NCBI RefSeq assembly: GCF_009870125.1
Contig: NC_046680.1
Location: 10,230,001 to 10,294,000, forward strand
Direction: 5' to 3'
Origin: Drosophila pseudoobscura
Taxonomy: Eukaryota; Arthropoda; Insecta; Diptera; Drosophilidae
DNA length: 64,000 nt
Shown here: in pieces, positions 40,468-52,118 of the stretch
Numbering within the stretch: the first letter of the stretch is position 1
Layout: each line of letters starts with the position of its first letter
Program-made: the position numbers and the translations under genes
The notes under the pieces: generated by a model
Databases searched by the model: none
Told to the model about the DNA's origin: nothing
The model's input: the letters and a program-made list of their open reading frames with translations, nothing else

Positions 40468-41478
40468 ATGTGCAACTTCTGCAGCCAGCAAGAGAGCCCC
40501 TGTCCGCAGATTCCCTACGCTTGTCCGAACTGTCCGGTACGGGACATCACCAGGAGTTGTTCGCTGCAGCGGAGGACCATCAACCGAGAGCATCCACTGC
40601 CGGACAAGAACAGGCCATACCCGAACCAGTGCGACACGATGCCCGAGAAATGGCTGGAGCTGAACCGCAGGCTGATCGCCACGATGGCCGAGAAGATGCA
40701 TCGCTCAACGCAGACCATCCACTACATGCTGCTGCGCCTGCTTCACGCCAACTACGCCGGTGTCTTGCAGATCGTGCGCAGGCGACGGGCGTACAAGGTT
40801 CCGATAAGTGGCTACCCGGACGCCCTTTTTTCCAACTTCTCTCTGTTCAACGATCTGGGATATATATCCATTCCAATGGCTCCGGAGGCTGTCGGGAAGC
40901 TGATGCGGATGATGCAGGACTATGTGTCCCAAATGCAGCTGCTGAACCGCCAGTATAAGTGGTTCAGAAACGGCCAGGACAAGGGCGACCTGGTGGGCCT
41001 GCTGGGGAAGCAGGACGAGCTGCTGAAGCTGCTTCGTGCCCTGTTTAGAGACAGCGACTCGACGTTCATAAAGGATATGCTCACGACGCTGCTCTATCTG
41101 GATCTGTTCGTTGTTTTCGGCAAGTGGACGGTGGATAGAAAGCGATCCAACATGATAAGGGGTATCTCAGACCTGTACGCGGGCGTAGCGGGCTCAAAAG
41201 CCCAGATCCCGACTCGTTCTCCATTGAAAGTTTCTGCAGATAAGACGGCAAATCCCCCAATTTGCTCGGTATATAAAAATGCAGATCCGGAGACCAGGAC
41301 CATGGTAGCAACACCCAAGCAATCGCGAGACAATGAGCTCCTTAAGATCTTCAAGGAATATTTGGAAACCAGGAAGGCTCCGTCGGAAGACTTTATTCTG
41401 CCGTTCGGCAAAGCTCGTCTGACCCAAGTTCACGAAAGTCGCAGCAACAAGACCACCCACCGAAGAAGTGTAGAGTAA
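40468..41478 (+). CDS. unrecognised single-exon gene, 336 aa
   Basis: I do not recognise this protein. The start is ATG 40468; the frame extends upstream to 40402 but only through a TTG, with no earlier ATG. The N-terminus has paired cysteines (CNFC at 2-5, then CPNCP and nearby Cys), which could bind a metal. The middle is helical (about 55-220) with Leu-rich stretches such as MLLRLLHANY and LLGKQDELLKLLRALF; the C-terminal third is polar and basic. No signal peptide or TM. It starts 406 bp after torso on the same strand and has its own AATAAA at about 41623. Codon usage and the clean 1-kb ORF support a real gene. It could be a fast-evolving, perhaps germline-biased fly gene; that is a guess. 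Confidence 0.75.
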   Translation: MCNFCSQQESPCPQIPYACPNCPVRDITRSCSLQRRTINREHPLPDKNRPYPNQCDTMPEKWLELNRRLIATMAEKMHRSTQTIHYMLLRLLHANYAGVLQIVRRRRAYKVPISGYPDALFSNFSLFNDLGYISIPMAPEAVGKLMRMMQDYVSQMQLLNRQYKWFRNGQDKGDLVGLLGKQDELLKLLRALFRDSDSTFIKDMLTTLLYLDLFVVFGKWTVDRKRSNMIRGISDLYAGVAGSKAQIPTRSPLKVSADKTANPPICSVYKNADPETRTMVATPKQSRDNELLKIFKEYLETRKAPSEDFILPFGKARLTQVHESRSNKTTHRRSVE

Positions 41479-41955
41479 TCATGAGAGGCGCCTGCTGGCG
41501 ATGGCGGCTGCCCCAAACGTTTGCTACTTTTTGTGGTAGCTGCTGTTGCCATCGGCTGCCTCCTGTAGAAATGCAGTTCGTACAGTTTTGTGGTTGTCCC
41601 ATCGGAATTTAGTTTAAATTTGAAATAAACTTGTGTAAAGGTGTACAAAGAGAATGCTATGGTCAAGCAAACAACTAGCTATCTAGTTCTATAGTTCTCC
41701 CCACTCATACGCCCCAACGAAATTCTCATAATTCATTTAATATCTATATAATCATCACACCAGAAAGAACCCACAAAGGACCTCCGACTCCAGCTAAACA
41801 TCAGGATTGTAGAAAGAAAGACGTACGTATATGTACTTATAAACATGTAGAGTTAAGGTATAATATAAGTGTAGATCGTTGAATGGGAGAGGATCCATGG
41901 CTGCCAAAGGATTCCCATTCCTTCTTTGGACTGCGTGAGGCAACAGGTCTCGGGG
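41479..41955. other. 3' UTRs of the convergent 336-aa gene and Coq9
   Basis: The plus-strand gene has AATAAA at about 41623-41628. Coq9 reads leftward into the same interval. No further gene seen. Confidence 0.7.
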
Positions 41956-44900
41956 CTAATTTCGCTTAAATCCCAGGCCGAGTATATTCCGTGCCTGTGT
42001 GGAGGAGAAAGAAGTTGAAGAGTGAGTGAGCGTCGGAGATCGCGGAGGTCGGCGGGTTCCTCACCGTTATGAAGGCCGAGTTGAAGGAACGTTGAAACGT
42101 GTGCGTCATGCCCTCGGTCTGGGAGAGGGCCATTTGCAGCTGAACGGCCTCGTCCATGCGGTTCTTGAGGAACTCCCACGTCTGGACGTTACCAGCGGAG
42201 GTGTCCTGCAACAGGTACAGTTCGGTCATCTTCATGATGGTCGCCAAGCCAATGCGCCGCGTGTACCAGCCAAACTGCAAGGATAATAACTCAATCAAAA
42301 CTCTTGGGATCACGATTACTCGCGCTAACTCACGTCCACGGATCGATCGCCCGAGTAGTAGCAGATGTCGTCCACCAGGGTGAGCACCTGGGCCAGCGCC
42401 GTCGACGCGTGCTGCGGTTGTGCTATCAGTGACATCGCCTGCGGCCATTGAGCTTTGTACGGGGCAATCATCTCCATACGCTGACGCACCGCCTGCACCA
42501 GGAAGTCGAGCGGATTCTCGACCTCCTGCTGGCCCTTGCTCGTCTTCTCCTTCAAGCTCTGCACCAGCTGCGCGTTGCACCTGCCGTTGAAGTGGGAGAC
42601 GAGGGCAAAACCACCTTCCGGGAACATGCCATGGACCACGCTGGGGTAGCCGCACTGCTCGGCACCGAGGACAATGGCCTGCCTTGTCCAGCCGTGCTGT
42701 GGCACATGCTCCAGGGCCGCATCGAGTATCTTGTCGCGTATGGCATCCACCTTGGCCTGCTTAGCGCTCTGCTCTGCAGACTCTTGCTGCTTGCCACCTG
42801 CTCCTCCTGCTCCCCCACTACCGGCCTCATTTTGTGTGGCTTTTGCTGCCGCCTCCTCCGCCGCATCCCGCTCCCTTTCCAGCTGTTCCTCGCGTGCCCG
42901 AAAGTCCTCCAAGCTGGTGCTGCCGGTGGTCTTGTCCGTGGCATCTTTGGCATAGCCGCGCGCCAGAGATGCAGCAGCCAGGGGCAGCTGTCTGTGCAGG
43001 GAGGCCAGGTGACAGGTCTGTGCATCTGAAAATAGAAGAAGCCACACACAGGCAGGCATGAGCCCCGAATTAAAGTCATGGACAGGACGGGCAGACACAG
43101 AGCCAGCCTCTGTGGCCAATTGATTAGCACACTCAGTAGCTCCATTTGCCATTTGCCATTTGCCGGCCAATTATCGCCCCGGAGATCCCCCAACACACCA
43201 CACAGTTCGCTTGTTCGTTTCAGTTTCGGTTTCTAATCTGTTTACACATACAATTAGTTTACGCTATCATTTCGCTTTCGTTATGGACACAAATGTATAA
43301 AGTTAAGAGCCTAAACGGGTTCTGTGGCTGGGGCCGGGGTCGGGACTGGGCCCGCGTCTTGGAGGAGTTTGCGCTGGCGGGCGGTCTGCTCGATTACCTC
43401 GTTGGCGCGCACATAAATCGACAGGAGCCATTCCAGGCTGGTGATAGAGCTGGTTAGCACGTCGAGCTTCTCCTGGCGTCCGATGTCGGGCAGACTGCTG
43501 TCGCCTTCGCCGGCAATGCCGCTGTTGGTGATGTTTACGGCCAGCATTTGCAGCTGCTTCTTCATGAGAGCGTCGTCCGAGGCACTCTGGCCGTTCTCCA
43601 CGCGCTCCTTGTACGCCTTGTAGTGGGCCATCGAGAAGTCCAGGGCCGTGCCCAGGGGCACCAGCAGACGCTTTTCGATCTCTGGCAGAATGTCCCAGAA
43701 TCCGGTGACGTTGCGCCTGTCGCTCAAGGCAAAGTACCGCAAGATGTTGATGGCGTTGCAGATCCGATCGGAGTGCAGCAGCAAATCCGACTTAACGTCG
43801 TTGGGCAGCACGCAGACGCACAGCATCAGCATTTCCCTGAAATGCTTGCCGCGGAATTCGGATGGCATCGCGACGCCGCTCCTTATGTGGGCCATCAGGG
43901 CCTTGTCCACTAGGTCCTTGAACATGGCACTTAGGTAGCCCATCAGGCCGTCGTGCTGTAGCGTCTCCAGCAGGTTCTTAAGGATCAGGCACTTTCCCTG
44001 GTCATCGAACGCCAGTATGTAATGCCGGAGCACGTGCAGTCCCAGCTGACGCAATCCCACCTGCGGCGAGTAGCCGACAATCTTGCAGAGCTCATCGCAG
44101 AATCGCTTATGGACGTCCAGCTGCAGCGAGAAATGGGGCACCGATGCGCCGCCGCGATTGATCAGCACGTGCTCGAGGAGGCGCAGGCCGCAGTGCTGCA
44201 GCGGTGGCTCCGGCTGCCGAAGCAGCTCAACCACCAGATAGAGGCTCGACTCGAACAGGAAGAGCGGCGAATAAATCTTGGGTGTTGTTGGCGGCAACAA
44301 GTCGCGCACGAAAAGGGCGTGGTAGTACATGGCCAGGGCATGCAGGGGCATCATATCCTCGATGAGGAACACGTTCTGGCCAGTCATCTCGTAGACGCCT
44401 TTTGCGGCGTTCAGTTTGCGCTCCCAGCGGGCGCGCTTCTCCACCAGGGCAAGCAGATAGAAGGGGTCGCCGCCCATGGACTTGGTGACCTCCTGGGTGA
44501 GGTTCTTTACCACCTGATGGACGTAGGTGTGGGTCAGGTCGTCCTTCACGTAGCTCATCTCGAGAAGGGCCAGTGGCTTGCCCAGAAGCTGCACTAAGAA
44601 GCAGGTGAGAGCGTTGCGGCGTGACATAGTGGAGTGTCGGAAGATGTGGGGGTCGGGACGGGGGTCCCGCTGAAGAATGTCCACGAGCAGTGGAGCCTCG
44701 AACAGGCCGACGGTGATGTAGTGGGCCAGTAGATCCTCCACCTGCTTATCCTGCTCCACGAGCCGGCCCGCAGCCTCGTCGTAGCCCTCGCTCAGATATT
44801 CCGGCAGCGGCAAATCCTTCAGGCGCGTGAACACGCTCTGCAGACACCACATCACCGCCTGCGGCTTGTCCTGGCCCTGGCGCACAAGGATTACCTGCAA

Positions 44901-45559
44901 AGCGCGCAGGTATGCCGCGAAGACCGCGTGGCTTCTGCTCTCCTCGATCTTCTCCATTAGCTCCATCATCATCTCCTGCACCGGGGCGTGCTCGGCGAGC
45001 AGTTTCAGCAGCTCGTTGGCGCAATCGAAGAGCTCCGGCTCCCGGCTGTTCACCTCGTCCACCAGGTTGACCACGCAAATATCGTTGTATATGTCCATGG
45101 CGATGAGCGGCATGTGCTGTATGTTCCTGGACGCCTCGTTCGGGCTCTGGAAGAGCATTCTGACGCCGTCGTATGCCTTCTCTAGCAGAAGCTGCTTGAT
45201 AAGCCTCAGCAGGTTAGCTGCCGCGGCATTTGCCTCGATAGCCGGCTCCATGTCCACGTTTAATTTTCACAAAGTTCACACAATTTTTTTTAGAGGAATA
45301 CTGACAAATTTTACTACACAAATCTCTAAAAAACTATGACCCGGCGGCATTGGCATTCGACATTCGCCCCCTCACACTTCTCGATCGTAAACAGCTGTTC
45401 ACCGCTTCTCTTTCGTAATGGCCGAGCACTGAACTGAATGGCGCGAAATGTGGCTTTGGGTAAGATAACAGGCGTGTGGCTAGGGACGGATTACTTACGA
45501 AGGGGCAGCAGGAGCTTCTGTAAACGAAATAGTTTCTGCAAACAGCGCACGTTTGCCAT
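41956..45559 (-). CDS. Coq9: Coq9, ubiquinone biosynthesis lipid-binding protein (mitochondrial)
   Basis: COQ9 binds lipids in the mitochondrial matrix and helps Coq7 in coenzyme Q synthesis. Exons: 45559-45499, 43025-42334, 42274-42065, 41994-41956; 333 aa (human 318). The downstream exons carry the conserved core: HVPQHGWTRQAIVLGAEQ, GDRSVDFGWYTRRIGL, and TELYLLQDTS before the C-terminus ARNILGLGFKRN. Exon 1 encodes MANVRCLQKLFRLQKLLLPL, a good mitochondrial presequence, ends CTTC|GTAAGT in phase 1, and joins the CTATTTTCAG|AT acceptor (CAT, His). The longer frame through 43026-43170 is intron. The 2.47-kb first intron holds the glomulin-like gene on the same strand. D. melanogaster ortholog CG30493 (memory). 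Confidence 0.93.
43311..45251 (-). CDS. glomulin homolog (FAP68/ALF4 type), nested in the Coq9 intron
   Basis: Glomulin binds the RING of Rbx1 and inhibits cullin-RING ligases (known for the human protein). Single-exon 646 aa helical-repeat protein. The start is ATG 45251; the frame runs two codons further only through a GTG. Characteristic segments: GLRQLGLHVLRHYILAFDDQGKCLILKNLLET, LLHSDRICNAINILRYFALSD, and the tail with DFSMAHYKAYKE, which line up with the human C-terminal half. No signal or TM. The candidate initiator TTGTCAGT lies at about 45300 and an alternative acceptor TTTTTTAG at about 45326, so it may use its own promoter or share that of Coq9. Length fits the family (human 594). 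Confidence 0.88.
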   Translation of the reverse strand: MEPAIEANAAAANLLRLIKQLLLEKAYDGVRMLFQSPNEASRNIQHMPLIAMDIYNDICVVNLVDEVNSREPELFDCANELLKLLAEHAPVQEMMMELMEKIEESRSHAVFAAYLRALQVILVRQGQDKPQAVMWCLQSVFTRLKDLPLPEYLSEGYDEAAGRLVEQDKQVEDLLAHYITVGLFEAPLLVDILQRDPRPDPHIFRHSTMSRRNALTCFLVQLLGKPLALLEMSYVKDDLTHTYVHQVVKNLTQEVTKSMGGDPFYLLALVEKRARWERKLNAAKGVYEMTGQNVFLIEDMMPLHALAMYYHALFVRDLLPPTTPKIYSPLFLFESSLYLVVELLRQPEPPLQHCGLRLLEHVLINRGGASVPHFSLQLDVHKRFCDELCKIVGYSPQVGLRQLGLHVLRHYILAFDDQGKCLILKNLLETLQHDGLMGYLSAMFKDLVDKALMAHIRSGVAMPSEFRGKHFREMLMLCVCVLPNDVKSDLLLHSDRICNAINILRYFALSDRRNVTGFWDILPEIEKRLLVPLGTALDFSMAHYKAYKERVENGQSASDDALMKKQLQMLAVNITNSGIAGEGDSSLPDIGRQEKLDVLTSSITSLEWLLSIYVRANEVIEQTARQRKLLQDAGPVPTPAPATEPV

Positions 45560-45789
45560 TTTAGCGCTTTGAAAATGTCAGATTGACTGGAAACAGTTTA
45601 TTTGGTGGGGGGAGTGTTCTAAAGCACTACTATTTATACTGCATTAGTGTGACTACGGTTTTGCGGTATTTTACACGGTATGGCGTTAAGATGGTATATT
45701 TTACACGACGTCCGTACTTTTCCCATTTTATCGAAACGTATTTTTTCTATCGGTATATTTACGGTATATTTTGAAAATAGGGTTCGGAC

Positions 45790-45799
45790 TTATCGATAA
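45790..45799. promoter_or_regulatory. DRE (TATCGATA) near the Coq9 promoter
   Basis: TTATCGATAA is the consensus DREF element, common in broadly expressed fly promoters. It lies about 230 bp 5' of the Coq9 start codon and just before the GCCGCAGTTC repeat. Confidence 0.55.
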
Positions 45800-45800
45800 G

Positions 45801-46114
45801 CGCCGCAGTTCGCCGCAGTTCGCCGCATTTCGCCCCAATTCGCTTTAGCAACAATGAGTCCCATTCCATACACAAACATGTTGCTAACATACCCTGGGGG
45901 AAATGGATGTTATAGAATTGAGGAAAAAGGGTGTACAAAGGCCTATACAAGCGTTATGTCTTCAAACTCCAGCGACATTGCAACTGTTTTTTTGTTGAAC
46001 TATTTTGCTTAAACCTTGTTTAGTCAAAATACAATAAAAGCAAGGACTAAAAACTGGCCAGTTAAGTAGAAAATTTATTCATTAATCGTATAAAATTATG
46101 TGGGCATAGATAAA
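45801..46114. repeat. dispersed or tandem repeat, copy 1
   Basis: Begins with GCCGCAGTTC repeats, then GCTTTAGCAACAATGAGTC, CATACACAAACATGTTGCTA, TATACAAGCG and ends ATCGTATAAAATTATGTGGG. Nearly the same blocks recur in order at 46424-46902. No transposase ORF and no terminal repeats identified, so the class is unknown. Confidence 0.8.
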
Positions 46115-46341
46115 GGCCCGGTTGACAACATTTAAATCCTTGTCGCTCACATTCAAAAAAGTTCGATTTGGCGCGCACCACTCGGTATATTTTTCAAGTG
46201 AGACCGTATATACTGTAGAAACTGGTTTTCGCCGCGCTCCCATGTGGTGTTTTTTAGTATTTTTGTCTTCTATTAATTTAATTTTCAATTTTATATAAAA
46301 ATCCGATAAATGCAAGTATTTCGAATAGGCCAATCATGTAT

Positions 46342-46402
46342 AGAATTGATTTATCAATCGTACAAAATTGCGTGGGCATGGCTAAATGTTCTATATAAAT
46401 AG
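46342..46402. repeat. partial third copy of the repeat tail
   Basis: Carries ATCGTACAAAATTGCGTGGG and GGCTAAATGTTCTATATA, matching the ends of copies 1 and 2. Confidence 0.75.
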
Positions 46403-46423
46403 TATTATGAGAAAATTTGAATT

Positions 46424-46902
46424 CGCCGCAGTTCGCCGCAGTTCGCCGCAGTTCGCTTTAGCAACAATGAGTCTCATCCATACACAAACATGTTGCTAGT
46501 TCCAAGCACACATACCCTGGGAGAAATGGCTGTTATAGAATTGTGAATATGTTTGTCTTCCAAGGCTCAGTAGGTATCAGGATCGAGATAAATATACACA
46601 AGATACTAATAATGTACATTAATATGTCTAAAGAGTATCAATTTGACAAAAGGTCTTTATAAATCACGTTTCATCTTCATATAAAATTAACAAAATGGGG
46701 TATACAAAGGCCTATACACGCTTCATGTCATTAAATACCAGCAACATTGCGACTCTTTTTTTTGTTGGACTATTTTGTTCAAAGCTTTTTTACAATAAAT
46801 ACAATAAAAGCAAGTATTAAGAACTATCCAATCTTGTAGAAAATTGATTCAGCAATCGTATAAAATTATGTGGGCATGGCTAAATGTTCTATATAGTTAG
46901 TA
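46424..46902. repeat. dispersed or tandem repeat, copy 2
   Basis: Same block order as copy 1 with about 150 bp of extra sequence (roughly 46547-46697) between the ACCCTGGGAG and TATACAAAGG blocks. Ends GGCTAAATGTTCTATATAGT. Confidence 0.8.
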
Positions 46903-47914
46903 ATATTCGACGGAAGAAAGAAAACGAGGAATACAATAGAACTTGAATAATTCGTCAGTATATTTACGGTATATTTTTAAAATGAGGCGGTATGTTTCGG
47001 TATATTTCTGAGGGTCCGACGATAAATCTTAGCGATAAATAAAACGTGTAAAATTAATAATATTTTCATTGTGTGATGGCCCGGGCGTAGTTTTTGTTAA
47101 AGTGCGTTTTTTGCGAACTTCGGGGAAATTGTTTAATCATAAATTAAGTGAACTGCGTTAAGCGGAGCTGTAAGAAGCGCGCGTGCCGGTTGTACCCAAA
47201 AGTGTTCAGTGGCCAGCTCCTGGTGGCTTGGAAAAATCCGCGAATGCGGCAAACGAAAAGTGCAGAGTAAATAGAAATTCGAAAATTTGAAAATTGTTGA
47301 AATAAATATCAAACAGAACGGTTAACGTTGGCAGAAAAAGAGTTAAGCGAAACCTGGTTCTGGTTCTGGTTTGGTCTCGGTATCGTGTTCGGGAGTGCCG
47401 AGTTTTCCGACCCCGCGAGACGAGGGTGGAAAACGCGTGAAAAGCGTGAAAAGAAAGGAAAACGGCAGGCAAGGCGTTGTGCGTGTGTGAGCCTGCGAAT
47501 AATGTGAATAAATAAAAGACGTTGCCAGAAGGAAAAGACGCAGTGAAAACCCCTCGGAAGCACGGAATGTCCGATCTACCATGGTCTTTCGGGGATCGGG
47601 ATGAGGAGTAGCTACTGCAGAATCCAGTTTCTGGCTGCTGTGAGGCAAGGCGTCTCGTCAGGATTGAAGTCGAATCGAACCGAAAACCACCGCCGCCACC
47701 ACCACCATTAAAAACAACAACATCAACCATAAAAACAACAACAGAAAAGCGGAGCCAAAAATCTTGGCCCTTTCCTGGCATCGCTGCACCCGCCGCCGAC
47801 ACCGACACCGACACCGCCTGGTTATTCCTGTTTGACTTCATTTTCACTCGTCTCGCTGCCAAATCGGCGCTACTTTCGCCACAAAAGATTTAAACACAAT
47901 TTTCGGAAGGCAAG

Positions 47915-50900
47915 ATGTCGACGCGCTCGCAATTAACCAAGGACTTGAACGGTGAGTAATTCTCTCTTTCGTCTCTGTCGCTCTGTCTCTCTTTCACTCT
48001 CTCGCGTTGTTTGTCTCCCCTGCACACACTCATTCTCCTTCGAGCGGTGTTTGTGTCGTTCCTTTGTTTTGAGGAAGTGCATCTGCATCCCCTGCGCCGA
48101 CGATGACGACGTTTTGTTTTCGGTTTTTACTGTTTTGTTTAGCCCGCTGCCGGCTTCCGTTTGCTTGAATGCGACACCCGAGTTGAGGGACAGGGATGGA
48201 GACAGGGACACAGACGGACCGTTCGCACGTTAACATTTCCACCCACCCAATGACAAATGGCCCCACACACACACACACACACACATGCATACTACTCCCC
48301 CCTCCCCTTTCATACAATCAGTTTTCGAAGCACTGTGTCGCAGGCAGTGGCTCTCCAACTTTGCTTTTAATAAATTCTTTACCCTCTTAAAAATGGGGCT
48401 TTCTGATTCAGTACTGCAATGTACAATGTACATATACAAAATAACGATCAATCTTTAAGGGTATCTTAAGCTTCAGCCGCGATGTATTATTTCCTGCTTT
48501 AATTGAGCTTAAACTTAATATCGGAGCAGAAGCAGAAAGTGGAAATATCACTAGACCGTATTTATGTGCTCGTAATAAACAAAATTAAAACAGCTAATAA
48601 AAGTTGGTGCATACCATATAAGCTAAGTAAATAATACTTATTCAGCGGCCGTTTTTATTTTATTGTCATTCAGAGCTTCCTTCCATTCAACCATATTGAT
48701 AACAGGGCATACAAAAGCGTGTACTCTACCGAAACAATCCTCTTGGTTACCAATTAAACTTCACGTTCAGGTTCCTACGGAAATCGGTTAACGCTTGGCC
48801 AGAACTCCACGGGGCGTGAAACCCAATCTGACAAAAGCCGAAACACTCACCGCTGGGCATGAAGAGCCCCCACCGTAATGTTCTATGACAGGTGTCTGTC
48901 TGGTCCAATATCGCAGGCTTCCGCAAACCCCCAACCCTTCCACACACTGGTTCCGAATCGAAGCGCAAACCGGAACATTTTGTGTGCCCCATTTGCGCTG
49001 TTTTTGCGGCTAGAGTGGATAACGTTTTGTGGTTGCAGAAGAACAATTGAAAAACTACCGTAATTTTAGAATTGTTTTGTTTTTCCAAATGATGGAATCT
49101 CTTGATCCATCCATCCATATATTTGTGTAAGGGTTTTTCTGATAATATATATATCTTATCTATCCGATTTTACTATCACTGAAATTGGTAAATGTTTCTA
49201 CTATACTATCCATCATCCCGAAGCACTGTGCCCTGGCGATGTCAATGGGAATTTTCCCCAAGCTCGTCGCCACTGCGAGTAATTTAAATTGAGTGCAGTG
49301 ACAGCGGGAGGAGGAGTCGGTTCTCTGTTCATGGTGGTTCTTGGTTCCTGTTCCCAGGTGTAGGTGTTGACATGGTTGTTCCTTGTTTGTTTGCTTTACG
49401 TGTTGTTTGTCCAGGTGGTGGTCTCCTCTATCCTCCATGTGTACCACCGTCTATCCATCGCATCGAGATGCTCTCGTTGCTACTCCCGTGTTTACTCCGA
49501 CTTTAGAAGAATCTTTTCCCTTCCAATTAGTATATTCTTATTAAAATGAAATGGGAAAAACCTTATGCAATCATCTCGATGTTTTATTTTCGACGGCTGT
49601 TGCAAATGAATTTGAATCTGAGTCCGCTGGAATGTGGCACACCCGCTCCAAATTGTGCATTGACAATTTAATTTATGATTCTGTCGCGACTTTCGTTCCA
49701 GTTGGCTACCAAAATAAACTTGATTCTCTCCCGCAGCTGTGTGGTGTTTTTGGCCTGGGGCTATCGGTGCTGCACCCGAAACTCAATTGCGCGTTATATA
49801 GTGGTCGCCTAGCGATCAGCTGTCTGATTTATTCTCGGCCTGACTGCACTGTTCATTGTTTTGAAAGATTTAAGACTGTTTGGACACCTGTCGCCGTCAT
49901 TAATCATGCTGAAAATCGTTCCATCTTGCAAGGAAATTAACGATTACCCGATAGAAGGCGCCGCCCACCCTTCTAAAGTTCTAAAGGAAATATAAGATAA
50001 GAAGACGGTATAAATTGATACCACAGAAAGATTGCGATTTGAGTGCAAGGTAATTAAACGCTTCCTTTGGGGACCCTTTGTCGTTGATCAACACTACGTC
50101 GCAATGCAGCAATAAATGAGGGGGTAAAAGCCCCATTTTCTTGTGTGCCTATCAATGTTTTCTATTATCCAGTGTACTCGATTCTTTCTCTCTCTGTCCC
50201 GCTCTCTGTCTCTCGTTCGCTGCTGATAAGCCAGGGCCCGCTGATAAGGCGGTCGTGTTTATCGGGGGGCTCTCAGTGCTTATTTCGACGCGTTTTGTGC
50301 CTGGCCTGTCTCTGTGGGCCCGCAAATCCGTTAAGAACGCATCCCCCGGTCTTCGGACACACTCGCCGTACGAGTATTTGTGTCTGTCTTTCTGTCTCTG
50401 TACTTGAACCGTTATTACGAATATTACGTGAATGGCTGCCATGTACACCAACGAGATGATGAATCACATCGATCAGTATTTGCGGCGCATTATGGAGCTG
50501 CAGATACGCGACGTGGTGAAGAAGCAGCGCGACGAAGGTGAGCGCCGTCGTCTCCGTTTGTTTACCGTAATTTGAATGCGTCATTGCTGCGGCTGCACAT
50601 TCCCGCTCTGTTGCTCTGTTGCTCTGTGGCTCTCTTTTGTTCTGTTCCGCCTTGGAACCGATCTATCGATCGATCTCCCAGTCGTTCAGGTGCGGTCTCT
50701 CCAACGATTTTGCACTTCATAAAAGTTTGCCCGACCCCCATCCCCCCCACTGACCCTCTGACCACACCTTGTACTCAAACGGAAATTGACTTGTTGAAAG
50801 TATATTGTTGCTCTTGCGGTTGCTCCTCTCTTTGTTTATTTGTTGTGTAGGGTCTTCAAAGGCTTATCTCTGGCAGCGACTTCCACTCCATTTACTCAGC

Positions 50901-52076
50901 GCCAGCGGGGAGTTTCGGGGAGAGAGCCCCCGAGGTCGTATACTCATTGTTGCAATCGATTACACACAAAGTGGATGTGCAATAAGCCAAATAAACAGAA
51001 TGATTGGGAAAAACAGTGCGTTCAGGAAGATTTTTCAAACAAAGGCAGAGTTATGGCCAACAAAAGTGCATACAGACCAAGGAAATTTCTGAGTGGGATT
51101 TATGTGGAATGGACCGCCCAAATGCATCCTTCCACTGCCCCAATTCGAATAGAGTTTAACCGTGCGAGGTCTCCCTGTCTCTGCCCTGCCCCGCGGACCC
51201 TCCGAAGACGTGTGTGAGAAAATTCCCAGCCAAAAGCCAAATCAAATGCAAATCAATTCACAAATTTATACAAATCTCAATCGTCGGGCGGAGCTGCTGC
51301 TCTCCGAAGGCCAATGCAAAAAAACAAAGGCAGTGGCAGTGGCGATTGCCCCAATTGGGGTTGCGAGAGCCTGACCCCGGGCTGACCCAGTTGCTAGCTC
51401 TCGATGATACTGTCCGCTCAGGTGGGGGATAATTTATGCCGCCAATTAAGTGGCGTGCTTACCATTCATTTGCAATGCAACTAAGTGGCAAATGGCCCGC
51501 CATTAGTGCGAATTTATAATCGCAGGCACCAGCCTCCGTTTCAGCACCCGCTCCCCCTCTCTCTTGGCGCGTCGCGGCTCTCTCTCTCTCTCTCTCTCTG
51601 CTATCTTTGTTTTACTCTCACTTTCAGCTTGCTCCAATTTCAATGGCGCTGCTCTAGTTATCCTTGTTGCTCATTAGTGATGCATGTTTTCGTTGTTGCT
51701 TTGGCTCACGCATAGTAACGGCACCTGGGCGCTCTGAGCCAGACAATTTTCGGTGGATTGGGAGGTAGAGGAAGACGAAAGTTGGGGCCGAACTAGTTTG
51801 ACAGCATCTCAAAAAAAAAATACATTGGAGAAAGAAGAAAGAACGAACCGCACGGCAGCGCCATTAAAAGTCAAAGCCGAAACACGCTCATGTGCTCCAT
51901 TTTCCAATAGCCAAATGCGAATCTCTCTCTCTCTCTCTTCCGCTCTCCTGCTGCTCTCTTTCTCTATGGCTATGGTGCTGGCTGGTGAAATTGTGTCACC
52001 CAACAAGTGACGTTAATGACGTCGGGTCTGACGCTCGCATCCCTGACCTGGCTCCCGCTCTGCTGCCCCTGCTGCC

Positions 52077-52118
<42 letters not shown>

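Larger units (their letters stand above)
45560..47914. other. intergenic region, repeats and CARMIL 5' UTR
   Basis: A DRE (TTATCGATAA, about 45790-45799) lies about 230 bp upstream of Coq9 exon 1. From 45.8 to 46.9 kb are diverged duplicate blocks with GTTCGCCGCA short repeats and GGTATATTT motifs. From about 47.05 kb onward the sequence looks like the CARMIL 5' UTR (GC-rich, CACCG repeats at 47690-47710). No coding gene supported. Confidence 0.6.

Noticed and set aside
43026-43170. N-terminal extension of the Coq9 frame (MAGKWQMANG...)
   Set aside because: Runs through a clear CTATTTTCAG acceptor and lacks a mitochondrial presequence; exon 1 at 45499-45559 supplies one in the right phase.
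44022-44597. 191-codon plus-strand frame
   Set aside because: Antisense to the glomulin-like gene.
45252-45257. Two-codon extension of the glomulin-like protein
   Set aside because: Starts at GTG; ATG is at 45251.
49551-49940. 129-codon frame in the CARMIL intron
   Set aside because: No coding-like composition, splice partners or recognisable domain.
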